Source of the DNA: Bradyrhizobium sp. B124
GTDB taxonomy: Bacteria > Pseudomonadota > Alphaproteobacteria > Rhizobiales > Xanthobacteraceae
Direction of reading: 5' to 3'
Length of the DNA stretch: 64,000 nt
Assembly (NCBI RefSeq): GCF_038967635.1
Contig: NZ_CP152413.1
Coordinates: forward strand, 1,612,001-1,676,000
Notes under the pieces: generated by a model
Seen by the model: the letters and a program-made list of their open reading frames with translations, nothing else
What the model was told of the DNA's origin: nothing
The model's database searches: none
Shown: positions 1-8,208 of the stretch, one piece after another
How the letters are laid out: each line of letters begins with the position of its first letter
Numbering within the stretch: the stretch's first letter is position 1
Position numbers and translations under genes: made by a program

Positions 1-532
1 TGCCATGGCGCGCACACGCCTCGATCACGTCGGCCTGGCCCAGATAAGGATGGTACTCGACCTGATCGCAGGCGAGCGGCTCGGGGCACGCCGCCACCGC
101 CTCCTCGATCAGCGCCACGCTGAAGTTCGAGACCCCGATATGCCGCGCCAGCCCCGCCTGCTTGACCCGCGCCAGCGCACCAAGCGTCTCGGCAAGCGGC
201 ACGTGGGGATGCGGCCAGTGCAGCAGCAACAGATCGACCTCGGTCAGACGCAAGCGCGCCAGGCTCTCTTTGGCCGAACGTTCGAGATCCTTCGCCATGA
301 AATGTGTGGTCCAGATCTTGGTGGTCAGGAACACATCGTCGCGCTTGACGCCGGAGGCGCGCAGCCCCTCGCCGACCTCGCGCTCATTGTCATAGATCTG
401 GGCGGTGTCGATGTGCCGGTAACCGAGCCGCAGCGCCTGCTCGACGATGCGGGCGCAGGTCCGCCCGCGCAGCTCCCAGGTGCCGAGCCCGATCGCGGGA
501 ATTTTGGCGCCGTTGCCTTCGACGACATTCAT
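1..532 (-). CDS. Aldo/keto reductase (C-terminus cut by window edge)
   Basis: This encodes a cytosolic NAD(P)H-dependent aldo/keto reductase that would reduce aldehydes or ketones. The visible 177 residues begin MNVVEGNG and show the family's catalytic tetrad: Asp42 and Tyr47 in the HIDTAQIYDNE motif, Lys72 in TTKIW and His105 in LLHWP. The cofactor-pocket motif GVSNFS is also present. The start was chosen because the fold begins immediately after it. The gene runs off the left edge of the window, so roughly the last third is missing. Family assignment is secure; the substrate cannot be told. Confidence 0.9.
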   Translation of the reverse strand, partial: MNVVEGNGAKIPAIGLGTWELRGRTCARIVEQALRLGYRHIDTAQIYDNEREVGEGLRASGVKRDDVFLTTKIWTTHFMAKDLERSAKESLARLRLTEVDLLLLHWPHPHVPLAETLGALARVKQAGLARHIGVSNFSVALIEEAVAACPEPLACDQVEYHPYLGQADVIEACARHG

Positions 533-604
533 GCGCCCATTATGCGCGCATGACGAGGACCTGCCAACTCACGCATGGGTTCCGCGATGAGCCGTCGCGA
601 TCGC

Positions 605-1936
605 TCACCGCTCCGGCTGGTAACCGTCGGTCAACGTCTTCAGGAAGGCGATGATGTCGGCTTCGTCCTGCGCGGTCATCGCCGGCGTGTCGCCGAGATG
701 GCGCTCGAACGGCGGATCAGCGACGTCGACATTGCCGTGATGTTTTTCCGGCAGATCGTCGTATTTCCGCACCGTACCGTCGGCCGCACGCGGGTAGACC
801 TTCTCCGGATTGGTATCGCGGAAGTTATAGAAATCGAGCACCTGCTCGAGGCTCGTGAAGACGCCGTTGTGGAAGAACACGCGTCGGGTTGCGGTGTTGC
901 GCAAGGTCGGCGTCAGAAACATCCCGCAATATTGCGTCTGCTCCGCAATGTCCGTGCGGTACGGGCCGCAGACCCCGAGATCGAAATAGTTGGGATCGCG
1001 GTTGCTGGCGAGCGCGGCGTTGCGTGGCGCGCCGAGCGCCTCATACTGGTGGTCGGTGAACAGCGGCGGCAGGCCGTCGCGGGTCGGCGCCGACGTATGG
1101 CAGCCGGCGCAATTGGCCTTGTCCGGATCGTTGAACAATTGCAGGCCGCGCAACTCGCTTTCGCTCAGCCGCGTCTTGCCTTCCAGCCAGTAGTCGAACT
1201 TGCTGCTGTAGGGATGGAAGCTCGGCTCTTCCACCTGATAGCGCGCGACCGCGAACATCGCCTCGGCGACCAGCAGCCGCGTATTCTCGAAAACCTGAGC
1301 GCCGAACAGTTCGGCAAAGCGCGGGGCATAGCTCGCCTGGCGCAGCTTCTGCGCCACCACCTCGATGCTGCCGCCGTCCATCTCATTGGGATCGAGCAGC
1401 GGGAAGATCGCCTGGTCCTGCAGTGTATCGGCGCGGCCGTCCCAGAACAGCCCACCCTGCGGCACGATGTTGACCGCCGACGCCGCGGTCCCGGTCGCGA
1501 CCTTTTTCGCACGCGCAGCCTGCTGGCCTGCCGCGGCCAGTTGCGCGAAGTCGACGAGATTGTCGTCCTCGTCCTTCTCCGGTCCGATGCTGAAATTCGG
1601 CTGGCGTTCCAGATAGGTCAGGCCGGGAACGGCGCGCGTTCCCTGCCGCGATTGCGCGGGCCCGCCGAACATCACCGCCGCATTGTTGGGCGGTCCGTAG
1701 GCGTGGTCCGGACTGTGACAGGAGGCGCACGACAATGCGCCCGACGACGACAGCGACGCGTCGAAGAAGATCATCTGCCCGAGCTGCGCCATGCCGGACA
1801 GCGGGGCGACCGGCGGACGCCTGAGCTGCACCGGGCTCGGATTTGTCCCCGGAAGTCCCTGGGTCTCGACTGCCGCAACGGCGCCGGCCATGCAGAGCAG
1901 GCCGGCGCCGAGAAGCCACAACATGCGGCCGTTCAT
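605..1936 (-). CDS. Di-haem cytochrome c peroxidase family protein (MauG/CcpA-like)
   Basis: A 443-residue exported protein of the di-haem cytochrome c peroxidase superfamily, which takes electrons from small cytochromes to reduce peroxide or to oxidise a partner protein. A hydrophobic signal segment spans about residues 5-22. Two haem c motifs are visible: CASCH at 70-74 and CAGCH at 276-280. The length is somewhat above the classical CcpA size and closer to MauG-like members. It lies 24 bp downstream of the secreted phosphoesterase on the same strand, so the two are probably cotranscribed. Whether it is a true peroxidase or a MauG-type oxidase cannot be decided here. Confidence 0.9.
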   Translation of the reverse strand: MNGRMLWLLGAGLLCMAGAVAAVETQGLPGTNPSPVQLRRPPVAPLSGMAQLGQMIFFDASLSSSGALSCASCHSPDHAYGPPNNAAVMFGGPAQSRQGTRAVPGLTYLERQPNFSIGPEKDEDDNLVDFAQLAAAGQQAARAKKVATGTAASAVNIVPQGGLFWDGRADTLQDQAIFPLLDPNEMDGGSIEVVAQKLRQASYAPRFAELFGAQVFENTRLLVAEAMFAVARYQVEEPSFHPYSSKFDYWLEGKTRLSESELRGLQLFNDPDKANCAGCHTSAPTRDGLPPLFTDHQYEALGAPRNAALASNRDPNYFDLGVCGPYRTDIAEQTQYCGMFLTPTLRNTATRRVFFHNGVFTSLEQVLDFYNFRDTNPEKVYPRAADGTVRKYDDLPEKHHGNVDVADPPFERHLGDTPAMTAQDEADIIAFLKTLTDGYQPER

Positions 1937-1960
1937 ATGACGTCCAGTGATCCCAGAGCG

Positions 1961-3676
1961 TTAGTGATGGTGATGATCGTCAGACGGGCTGACGATGACC
2001 GTGCCGGCCGTCGGATCGAGGAACAGCTTGTTCTGCCGATCGTCGCCGTCGTGGTCGTGGTCGTGGCCATGATCGAAGTCGAACATGTCCGTGATCGATT
2101 CGACGCTGTCGTCGAACGAGCCGCCGCCGAGACGCTGGCCGTGCAGCCAGTTGTCTTCGATGAAGCGCACGACCGACGCCTGCGAGATGCGGGTGTGGCT
2201 GACGAAGTTCTTCTTGGCGTAAGGCGAGATCACAATGAACGGGATCCGCGTGCCGGGACCGCAGCGGCCGTTCACCGGCTGGCCGTTCAGGCCATTCGGC
2301 TGCGTCTGCTTGCCGATGCCGCGGCCACACTGGCCGGGACCGTTGACCTGGTCGGCGGCCGGATCATACGAGGCGCTGATCGGCGCCGTGTACTGGTGGT
2401 CGTACCAGCCGTCGGAGTCGTCATAGGTGATGATGACCGCGGTGTCGCGCCACTCCTTCTGCTTCTGCAGGAAGTTGATCAGCTCGACATTGCCCGCCTG
2501 CTCATCGAGCGGATCGGAGTTGCCGGGATGTCCGTCCTGATAGGCCGGCATCTTGATATAGGAGACCGCCGGGAAGTTACCGGCTTTCACCGAAGCGTAG
2601 AAGTCCTCGAGATCGTAGGCGTGGTTGGCCGGATCGAGCGTCTTGCTGCCGGGGACATAGGTGTGGCCGACCGCATCGACCGAACTCGGCCGCGCATGGG
2701 TCGGGTTGGCGGTCGACTTGTAGTACTGGAACCAGGCGTGGTGCGGGATGTAGTCGACGATGCTGCCGTTGACGTTGCTCGAGAAGGTGCTGCGGGCGCA
2801 GTTGGTGGTGCCGTTGCTGTTCTTGAGCGTCAGGTCGAAGCCGCCCATGAAGCTGCCCCAGCTGATGTGCTCGGCGTTGAGCAGGTCGCCGATGTTCTTG
2901 CTGGTCATCAGGACCTGGCTGGTCGTGCTCGAGCACGCGTCGTAGGCAGGGTCGGTATCACCGATCAGCGTCAGGCCGCCCTGGCCGTCGGCGATCGACG
3001 ATGACGTGCCGACGATGTTCTGCGCACCATTGGTCTGGCCGGAGACCACCTCGAGCGCGCCGGGCGTCGACGGACCGAAAGTGTCGGTCCAGTTGTTGTC
3101 GCTCATCGCGAAGTTCTGCGCGTAATTCCAGAACGCGGTGACGGTGTTGCCGTCGAAATAACCCATCACCTGCCCGTTGGTGCCGAAGGCGCCGACGCCG
3201 CCGGCGGTGCCGCGACCAGTGAACTTCGGAAACAGGTCTTCCTTGCCGTTGTCGACCGCCTGCTGCTCGGGCGTATAGGCGTGATTCTGCGAGCGCGTGT
3301 TGGCCTGGGTCCGATCGAGCCGGAACGGATTGGTCGCGCCGGTGCCGTTGGCCGCATTGGTGTTCGGGTTGTTGGTCAGCAGATTGGCGTTGGCGAGGTT
3401 GTTGACCTTCGGCGTATGCGGCTTGGCCGTGAACGGAATCGAGCCGGTCGGATTGGCCGCATTCGGGTAGGTTGCGAAATAGTGATCGAACGAGCGGTTC
3501 TCGTTGAAGATCACGACGAGATGCTTGATCGGCGTTTCCGTGTGAATGTCGTGCGGATGACGATGATCGTGATCTCGATCATCGTCGTGAGCGGCGGCGC
3601 TGCACACAACTGCAGCAGCAGCGACCAGACAGACTCCGACCGTTGAAAGGAATTTCGCCTTCACTTCTTGCCCCAT
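1961..3676 (-). CDS. Secreted phosphoesterase (phospholipase C / acid phosphatase AcpA family)
   Basis: A 571-residue exported phosphoesterase of the family that includes phospholipase C and AcpA acid phosphatase. A signal peptide covers about residues 5-30 and is followed by an Asp/His-rich stretch. The family motif FNENRSFDHYFATYP is near residue 56 and a second motif, TYDDSDGWYDHQY, lies in the C-terminal half. RIPFIVISPYAKKNFVSHT is also typical of the family. The tail is again rich in His and Asp and may bind metal. The annotated start is ATG; an in-frame GTG four codons later is an alternative. Pho-box-like half-sites lie about 50 bp upstream, fitting induction by phosphate starvation. 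Confidence 0.9.
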   Translation of the reverse strand: MGQEVKAKFLSTVGVCLVAAAAVVCSAAAHDDDRDHDHRHPHDIHTETPIKHLVVIFNENRSFDHYFATYPNAANPTGSIPFTAKPHTPKVNNLANANLLTNNPNTNAANGTGATNPFRLDRTQANTRSQNHAYTPEQQAVDNGKEDLFPKFTGRGTAGGVGAFGTNGQVMGYFDGNTVTAFWNYAQNFAMSDNNWTDTFGPSTPGALEVVSGQTNGAQNIVGTSSSIADGQGGLTLIGDTDPAYDACSSTTSQVLMTSKNIGDLLNAEHISWGSFMGGFDLTLKNSNGTTNCARSTFSSNVNGSIVDYIPHHAWFQYYKSTANPTHARPSSVDAVGHTYVPGSKTLDPANHAYDLEDFYASVKAGNFPAVSYIKMPAYQDGHPGNSDPLDEQAGNVELINFLQKQKEWRDTAVIITYDDSDGWYDHQYTAPISASYDPAADQVNGPGQCGRGIGKQTQPNGLNGQPVNGRCGPGTRIPFIVISPYAKKNFVSHTRISQASVVRFIEDNWLHGQRLGGGSFDDSVESITDMFDFDHGHDHDHDGDDRQNKLFLDPTAGTVIVSPSDDHHHH

Positions 3677-3723
3677 TTTTTAAGGATTTATGACGTCGAC
3701 ATGCGACAAGTTATCCATCGCCG

Positions 3724-3752
3724 ATGACAGCGCTGTGTAAGTTTCATCACAG
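3724..3752 (-). promoter_or_regulatory. Putative Pho box (PhoB-binding repeats)
   Basis: Read on the minus strand, three heptamers lie 11 bp apart: CTGTGAT, CTTACAC and CTGTCAT, separated by GAAA and AGCG. The PhoB consensus is CTGTCAT repeated every 11 bp, so the last unit is perfect, the first has one mismatch and the middle is poor. The site sits about 50 bp upstream of the secreted phosphoesterase. The same DNA also carries a 7-bp inverted repeat (CGCTGTG and CACAGCG), so another regulator is possible. Confidence 0.5.
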
Positions 3753-4040
3753 CGATTCATCATCGCGCGTTCGATTCACGCGTCGGTTGCAGCGCGAGCA
3801 AACGGATGTTGCATCGTTGTCATCGAATCGATCGCGGTGTCGATAACGCCGCTATGCCAGCCGCATTTTCAAAAATCTGGTAGATCGAGAAGACTAACTG
3901 GAGACCAGGAGGTCCGCCTGCACTTGAACCGTCACGACAAGTCTGCCCAACGGATGCGATGCGACAATCGCCCGCAACACATCGCTAGTGCATATACATC
4001 CAAAAGAATTCCTCATCTGCCTTGTTCATGTCGCTCGACA
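3753..4040. other. Intergenic stretch, no gene seen
   Basis: About 290 bp of noticeably lower-GC DNA between the phosphoesterase promoter region and the small frame downstream. No open frame here has a convincing start, ribosome site or protein-like composition on either strand. It may be eroded coding DNA. Confidence 0.5.
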
Positions 4041-4280
4041 TCACAAGCCCGAGTCTTTGGGTGACTTCCTGCACCATAACGTATGCTCGCCGAAATTCGC
4101 CCGAGCCCACAGCTCCTTGAAACTCTCTAGCTCCACGGGATGGTTGTGGAGGAACATCTCCACTTGGTGTTCATACTCATTTTTCACTTCTTCGAGGGTT
4201 TTCATGTCGATGACAGTGAGAATGGCTGAAGAGTGACGTTCTGTATCGGAGTGCTGGTGATCGCCAATGTAGCTCACCAT
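4041..4280 (-). CDS. Small hypothetical protein
   Basis: A 79-residue frame on the same strand as, and 22 bp beyond, the alpha/beta hydrolase that ends the hydantoin-like operon. The part from Met26 (MKTLEEVKNEYEHQVEMF) is acidic and helical in character and looks like real protein sequence; the first 25 residues do not. No ribosome site is obvious before either Met. The base composition is lower in GC than the neighbouring operon. It could be a true small gene, starting at 4205, or a remnant. No family is recognised. Confidence 0.3.
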   Translation of the reverse strand: MVSYIGDHQHSDTERHSSAILTVIDMKTLEEVKNEYEHQVEMFLHNHPVELESFKELWARANFGEHTLWCRKSPKDSGL

Positions 4281-4302
4281 CGAAGCTGCCAGGCTGATCG
4301 CC

Positions 4303-5187
4303 TTAATCCTTCATCCCGGTGATCGAGGCGCTCACCGCCCTGGGATCGCGCTGTGGCCAGCGGCCGCTTTCGACCTGCGCCAGGAAATCGCCGACGATCC
4401 GGTTGTATTCGTCGGGCTCCTCGATGTTGATGGCGTGGCCGCAGTTCGGCATGACGGCGAGCGCGGCGGACGGGATGCTCTGCTTCATCAGGACGCCCGG
4501 CAGCAGGCACGGCCAATCCTCGTCGCCGGTGATGATCAGCGTCGGCACCGTGATGCGCTTCATCTCGTCGACCAGCGTGTAGAGCGAGGGACGCTCCTTC
4601 TGGACGCCCTGCTGGGTGTTGGCCGATCCCACCGCCGAATGCTCGGCCAGCATGGCCTTGAATTCGGCGTGGCCGCGCGGATCCTTGTTCTCGTACTGCA
4701 CGCGGGTCGGGCCGTAGGCGTAACGCTCGGCGAACGTCGGCATGCCGTCCTTGCGGATCATGCCCGCGATCACGTCGGCCTCGGCGCGAAACGTCTCGCG
4801 CTTGTCGAGCTCGGCGCCATAGCCGCAACCGCCGATGCACAGCGACAGCGCGCGCGCCGGGTGACGCAATCCGAAATGCAGCGTCGCAAACCCGCCCATC
4901 GACAGGCCGACGATGTGCGCCTTCGGCGCGCCGATGTGATCGAGCACGGCAAGAATATCGTCGGCGGCGCGCGCCTGCGAATAGGACGAGACCTGCTCGG
5001 GCACGTCAGACGGTGGGAAGCCGCGCGCATTGTAGGCGATGGTGCGGAAGCGCTTGCCGAAATGCCGCATCTGCGGCTCGTAGCTGCGCAGGTCGCCGGC
5101 GAATTCATGGACCAGGATCACCGGATGGCCGGATCCGGTCTCCTCGAAATAGAGCCGCACGCCGTCATCTGTCGTCGCGTAGGGCAT
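4303..5187 (-). CDS. Alpha/beta hydrolase
   Basis: A 294-residue alpha/beta-hydrolase-fold enzyme, expected to cleave an ester, lactone, amide or C-C bond in the cytosol. The nucleophile elbow GLSMGG gives Ser96, the acid is Asp222 or Asp224 (TGDEDW) and the base is His251 (NCGHAIN). The overall look is that of 3-oxoadipate enol-lactonase-type hydrolases. It is the last gene of the six-gene operon, 29 bp after the hydantoinase, where a carbamoylase would be expected in a classical hydantoin pathway. It may therefore process the ring-opened product, but this is inference. Confidence 0.88.
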   Translation of the reverse strand: MPYATTDDGVRLYFEETGSGHPVILVHEFAGDLRSYEPQMRHFGKRFRTIAYNARGFPPSDVPEQVSSYSQARAADDILAVLDHIGAPKAHIVGLSMGGFATLHFGLRHPARALSLCIGGCGYGAELDKRETFRAEADVIAGMIRKDGMPTFAERYAYGPTRVQYENKDPRGHAEFKAMLAEHSAVGSANTQQGVQKERPSLYTLVDEMKRITVPTLIITGDEDWPCLLPGVLMKQSIPSAALAVMPNCGHAINIEEPDEYNRIVGDFLAQVESGRWPQRDPRAVSASITGMKD

Positions 5188-5216
5188 GGTGGTCTCCTGC
5201 CTTCTTGCTTTGCAGG

Positions 5217-6629
5217 TTACGGGATGGTCGCTCCTGCGGGTGGTTTGGCGCGCGGCAAATATGTGCCGTGGTCCTTGCTGCCGACAAGGGTGCCGTCGTC
5301 GACGACCACCCTGCCGCGCACCATGGTCAGCACCGGCCAGCCGGTGACCTCGAGCCCTTCATAGGGCGTGTAGTCGGAGCCGTCATGGATCAGTTCGTGG
5401 CGGATCGTCACCCTGCGCTTGGGGTCCCACAGCGCGATGTCGGCGTCCGAGCCGACCGCGATCGTGCCCTTGCGCGGATAGAGGCCGTAGATCTTGGCAT
5501 GATTGGTGGCGCTGAAGGCGACGAAGCTGTTGAGGTCGATGCGGCCCTTGACCACGCCCTCGGAGAACAGGATCGGCAGCCGCGTCGCCACCCCGGGGAT
5601 GCCGTTCGGTACCCAGCGGAAGCTGGTGCGCCCCTTCGGCGCGAGCTTGCCTTGCGGGTCGTCGTAGCGGAACGGACAGTGGTCCGACGAGAACACCGAG
5701 AACACCTTCTGCTGCAAGCCTTCCCAGCAGGCCTGCTGGCTGGCGACATCGCGCGGTGGCGGCGAGCAGACGTACTTTGCGCCCTCCATGTTGAGCTGAT
5801 CGAGATCCTTCTCGGTCAGCATCAGGTATTGCGGACAGGTTTCGCCCATCACTCGCAAGCCCCGCTGCTGCGCGCGCCGGATCTCGTCCATCGCCTCGCG
5901 GTTTGAGACATGCACGATCATGATCGGCACATCGACGAGCTCGGACAGCGAAATCGCGCGGTGCGTCGCCTCGCGCTCGACCGGGATCGGCCGCGAGGTG
6001 GCGTGGAAGCGCGGCGCGGTGTTGCCGGCGCGTTCCAGCCGGTCGGTCAGGAAGCGGATCGCGTCGAAGTTTTCCGCATGCACCATCAGCATCGCGCCGG
6101 TCTCGCGCGCGACCGACATGGTCTCGAGCAATTCGCGATCCGACAGCGCCAGCCCCTCATAGGTCATGAAGACCTTGAGCGAGGTATAGCCGTCCTCGAC
6201 CAGCGCCGGCAGCTCCTGGCCCAGCACATGCTCGGTCGGATCGGTGACGATCAGATGGAAGGCGACGTCGACGTGGCATTCGCCTTCGGCCAGCGAATGG
6301 TAGTGCTTGAGCGCCTCGCGCAGCGTCTGGCCCTTCTCCTGCAGGCAGAACGGCAGCACGGTGGTGTTGCCGCCGAACGCCGCCGAGCGGGTGCCGCTGG
6401 CAAAGCCGTCGGCCATCACGATGCCATCGCCCGATGGCTGGGCGAAATGGACATGGCTGTCGATGCCGCCGGGCAGCACGAGCCGGTCGGTGGCGTCGAT
6501 GATCGTGGCCGCATCGCCGAGATCGCGGCCGAGCGCCGTGATCTTGCCGTCACGGATTCCGACATCGCAGGCGAAGGTGTCGGCAGCGGTGACGACGGTG
6601 CCGCCGCGGATGATGGTGTCGAAGGACAT
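5217..6629 (-). CDS. hydA: Dihydropyrimidinase / D-hydantoinase
   Basis: A 470-residue amidohydrolase that opens cyclic amides such as dihydropyrimidines, hydantoins or cyclic imides. The binuclear metal site is complete: His59 and His61 (SHVHF), the carboxylated Lys152 (SLKVFMTY), His183 (MVHAEN), His239 (IVHVSN) and Asp315 (SSDHCPF). Length and motif order match the family. Its start overlaps the stop of the upstream racemase-fold gene by one base, so the two are translationally coupled. Substrate specificity within the hydantoinase group cannot be read from the sequence; the operon lacks a recognisable N-carbamoyl amidase, which argues against a standard D-amino-acid route. Confidence 0.93.
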   Translation of the reverse strand: MSFDTIIRGGTVVTAADTFACDVGIRDGKITALGRDLGDAATIIDATDRLVLPGGIDSHVHFAQPSGDGIVMADGFASGTRSAAFGGNTTVLPFCLQEKGQTLREALKHYHSLAEGECHVDVAFHLIVTDPTEHVLGQELPALVEDGYTSLKVFMTYEGLALSDRELLETMSVARETGAMLMVHAENFDAIRFLTDRLERAGNTAPRFHATSRPIPVEREATHRAISLSELVDVPIMIVHVSNREAMDEIRRAQQRGLRVMGETCPQYLMLTEKDLDQLNMEGAKYVCSPPPRDVASQQACWEGLQQKVFSVFSSDHCPFRYDDPQGKLAPKGRTSFRWVPNGIPGVATRLPILFSEGVVKGRIDLNSFVAFSATNHAKIYGLYPRKGTIAVGSDADIALWDPKRRVTIRHELIHDGSDYTPYEGLEVTGWPVLTMVRGRVVVDDGTLVGSKDHGTYLPRAKPPAGATIP

Positions 6630-7393
6630 CAGTCCGTCCCCTCTTTCGGTGAGCGATGTTCGATGATTGCAGCAAGCGGCCCGGCCAGCCCGAGCGTTGG
6701 TTTCGGATCAGGCCGCCGGAAGGTGCCGGCGACCGCCTTGCGCGGCTTAAGCACGGCAAGCGTCTCCGCCTGGCGCACAGCGGCCGCGACCGGATCGACC
6801 ACGGGCACCGGAATGCGGTCGCGGACCTTTGCGGCAAGGCCTGCGAGCGGCGCGCCTGACAGGATGACGACGTCGGCGCCGTCCTGTTCGACCGCCTGGT
6901 TGGCGAGCGCGACCAGCAGCTCTTCCTTCTCGGCCTGCACGTCGGAGATCGACTGGAAGCTACCGTCGAGCGTGCGGATGCCGGCGCAGCGCGAACTCAG
7001 CCCGTGCATGGCGACGCACTCCTCATACCAGGGCGCCAGCGCGCCGGCGAAGGTCACGATGGAGAACCGCCGCCCGAGCATGCAGGCGGTGAGCATCGCG
7101 GCCTCGGCCAGGCCCACCACCGGAAACGCGAACAGCTCGCGCGCGCCGAACAGGCCGGGATCGCCGAACGCGGCGATGATGGCGGCATCGATGCCGGCGC
7201 CGGCCTCGGCCAGCATCTCCAGCGCGATCGCGCCGCCGATCTGGGCCTCGGCGCGGGTCGCGATATACGGCACGCCGCGCGCGGCGGTCGCGGGCACGAG
7301 CTCGGTGCCGGCTGAAGCCACCTTGCTGCCGGCGGCATGGAGCAGATCCGTGACCGCCACTGTCGTGTTAGGATTGAGCAGCAGGATCTTCAT
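6629..7393 (-). CDS. Asp/Glu/hydantoin racemase-fold protein lacking the catalytic cysteines
   Basis: A 254-residue member of the Asp/Glu/hydantoin racemase superfamily, recognised from the opening MKILLLNPNTT, the AAFGDPGL segment near residue 74 and the VVDPV segment near 198. Classical hydantoin racemases carry one cysteine at each of two sites. Here the first site reads AAFGDPG and the second LSGAPLAG, so neither has cysteine; the cysteines present (104, 126, 136) lie elsewhere. Two-base racemisation is therefore unlikely. It overlaps the GntR gene by four bases and the hydantoinase by one, so it belongs to the same pathway. The reaction is unknown. Confidence 0.85.
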   Translation of the reverse strand: MKILLLNPNTTVAVTDLLHAAGSKVASAGTELVPATAARGVPYIATRAEAQIGGAIALEMLAEAGAGIDAAIIAAFGDPGLFGARELFAFPVVGLAEAAMLTACMLGRRFSIVTFAGALAPWYEECVAMHGLSSRCAGIRTLDGSFQSISDVQAEKEELLVALANQAVEQDGADVVILSGAPLAGLAAKVRDRIPVPVVDPVAAAVRQAETLAVLKPRKAVAGTFRRPDPKPTLGLAGPLAAIIEHRSPKEGTD

Positions 7394-8208
7394 GGCGCAA
7401 CGCTCCTCGTCTTGCGGCCGCGCGGCTTTGCGGGAGTGTCCGGCGCCGCGGCGTCATCCGCCTCGTTGTTCAGTGCCTTGCCATCGAGCGTCTCGGCGAC
7501 GATCTCGCCGGTGCGGCGCACGTGGTGGGCCAGCGTTTGCCCGGCACGGGCCGCATCGCGGCGCCTGAGCGCGGCCAGGATATCCTGGTGCTCGCGCACC
7601 GATTCATCCCAGCGCCCAAGCACCGAGAGTGCAAAGAAGCGCGCCCGCTCGGCCCGCGCCAGCAGTGCCTCGTGCGTCGCCTTCAGCACCGCGTTGCGCG
7701 CGAAGCCGACGATCGCCGAATGGATCTGCTGGTTGGCCTGGAAATAGTCGCGCAACTCGCCGCGGCCGTGATGCCACTCGATCTTGTCCTGCAGCGCATC
7801 GAGCCGCTCGAAGTCGGCATCCTCCATGCGCAGCGCGGCGAGTTCGGCGGCGCAGCGCTCGATGCCGCTGACGGCCTCGAACAATTCGGTCAGCTCGGCG
7901 CGGCGGAACGGCGCCACCACGGCACTGTGGTTGAGCCGCAGCTCGACCAGGCCTTCGTTCGCCAACTGCTTCAGCGCCTCGCGCAGCGGGGTCCGCGAAA
8001 TGCCGAGCGCGTCGGACAAATCCGCCTCCCCCAGCGACTGACCCGGCGCCAGCTCGCCGCGCACGATCATCGTGCGTAGCCGAGCCGCCGCCTGCTCGTG
8101 CAGTCCGACCCGCGGCACGCGCAGCCGGCGCCGTTGCTGCGCCGTGATCGCGCGCTTCGGATCCTTGCTCCGTCTGGTCGCCTTAGCTTCAGTCTTGGCT
8201 TCGGTCAC
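7390..8208 (-). CDS. GntR-family transcriptional regulator (FCD/FadR subfamily)
   Basis: A 272-residue regulator with a GntR winged helix at about residues 38-105 (the motif ALGISRTPLREALKQLANEGLV is diagnostic) followed by an all-helical FCD ligand-binding domain with the metal-type histidines (IHSAIV, EHQDIL). A basic N-terminal extension of about 30 residues and a basic C-terminal tail are unusual additions. It sits inside the operon it presumably controls, overlapping its neighbours by four bases on each side. The likely operator is the near-palindrome upstream of the MFS gene. The effector is probably a pathway carboxylate. Confidence 0.92.
   Translation of the reverse strand: MTEAKTEAKATRRSKDPKRAITAQQRRRLRVPRVGLHEQAAARLRTMIVRGELAPGQSLGEADLSDALGISRTPLREALKQLANEGLVELRLNHSAVVAPFRRAELTELFEAVSGIERCAAELAALRMEDADFERLDALQDKIEWHHGRGELRDYFQANQQIHSAIVGFARNAVLKATHEALLARAERARFFALSVLGRWDESVREHQDILAALRRRDAARAGQTLAHHVRRTGEIVAETLDGKALNNEADDAAAPDTPAKPRGRKTRSVAP

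Noticed and set aside
575..3004. Long plus-strand open frame opposite the peroxidase and phosphoesterase
   Set aside because: It is a shadow of high-GC codon usage on the other strand; the minus-strand genes have clear domains and this one has a low-complexity basic composition.
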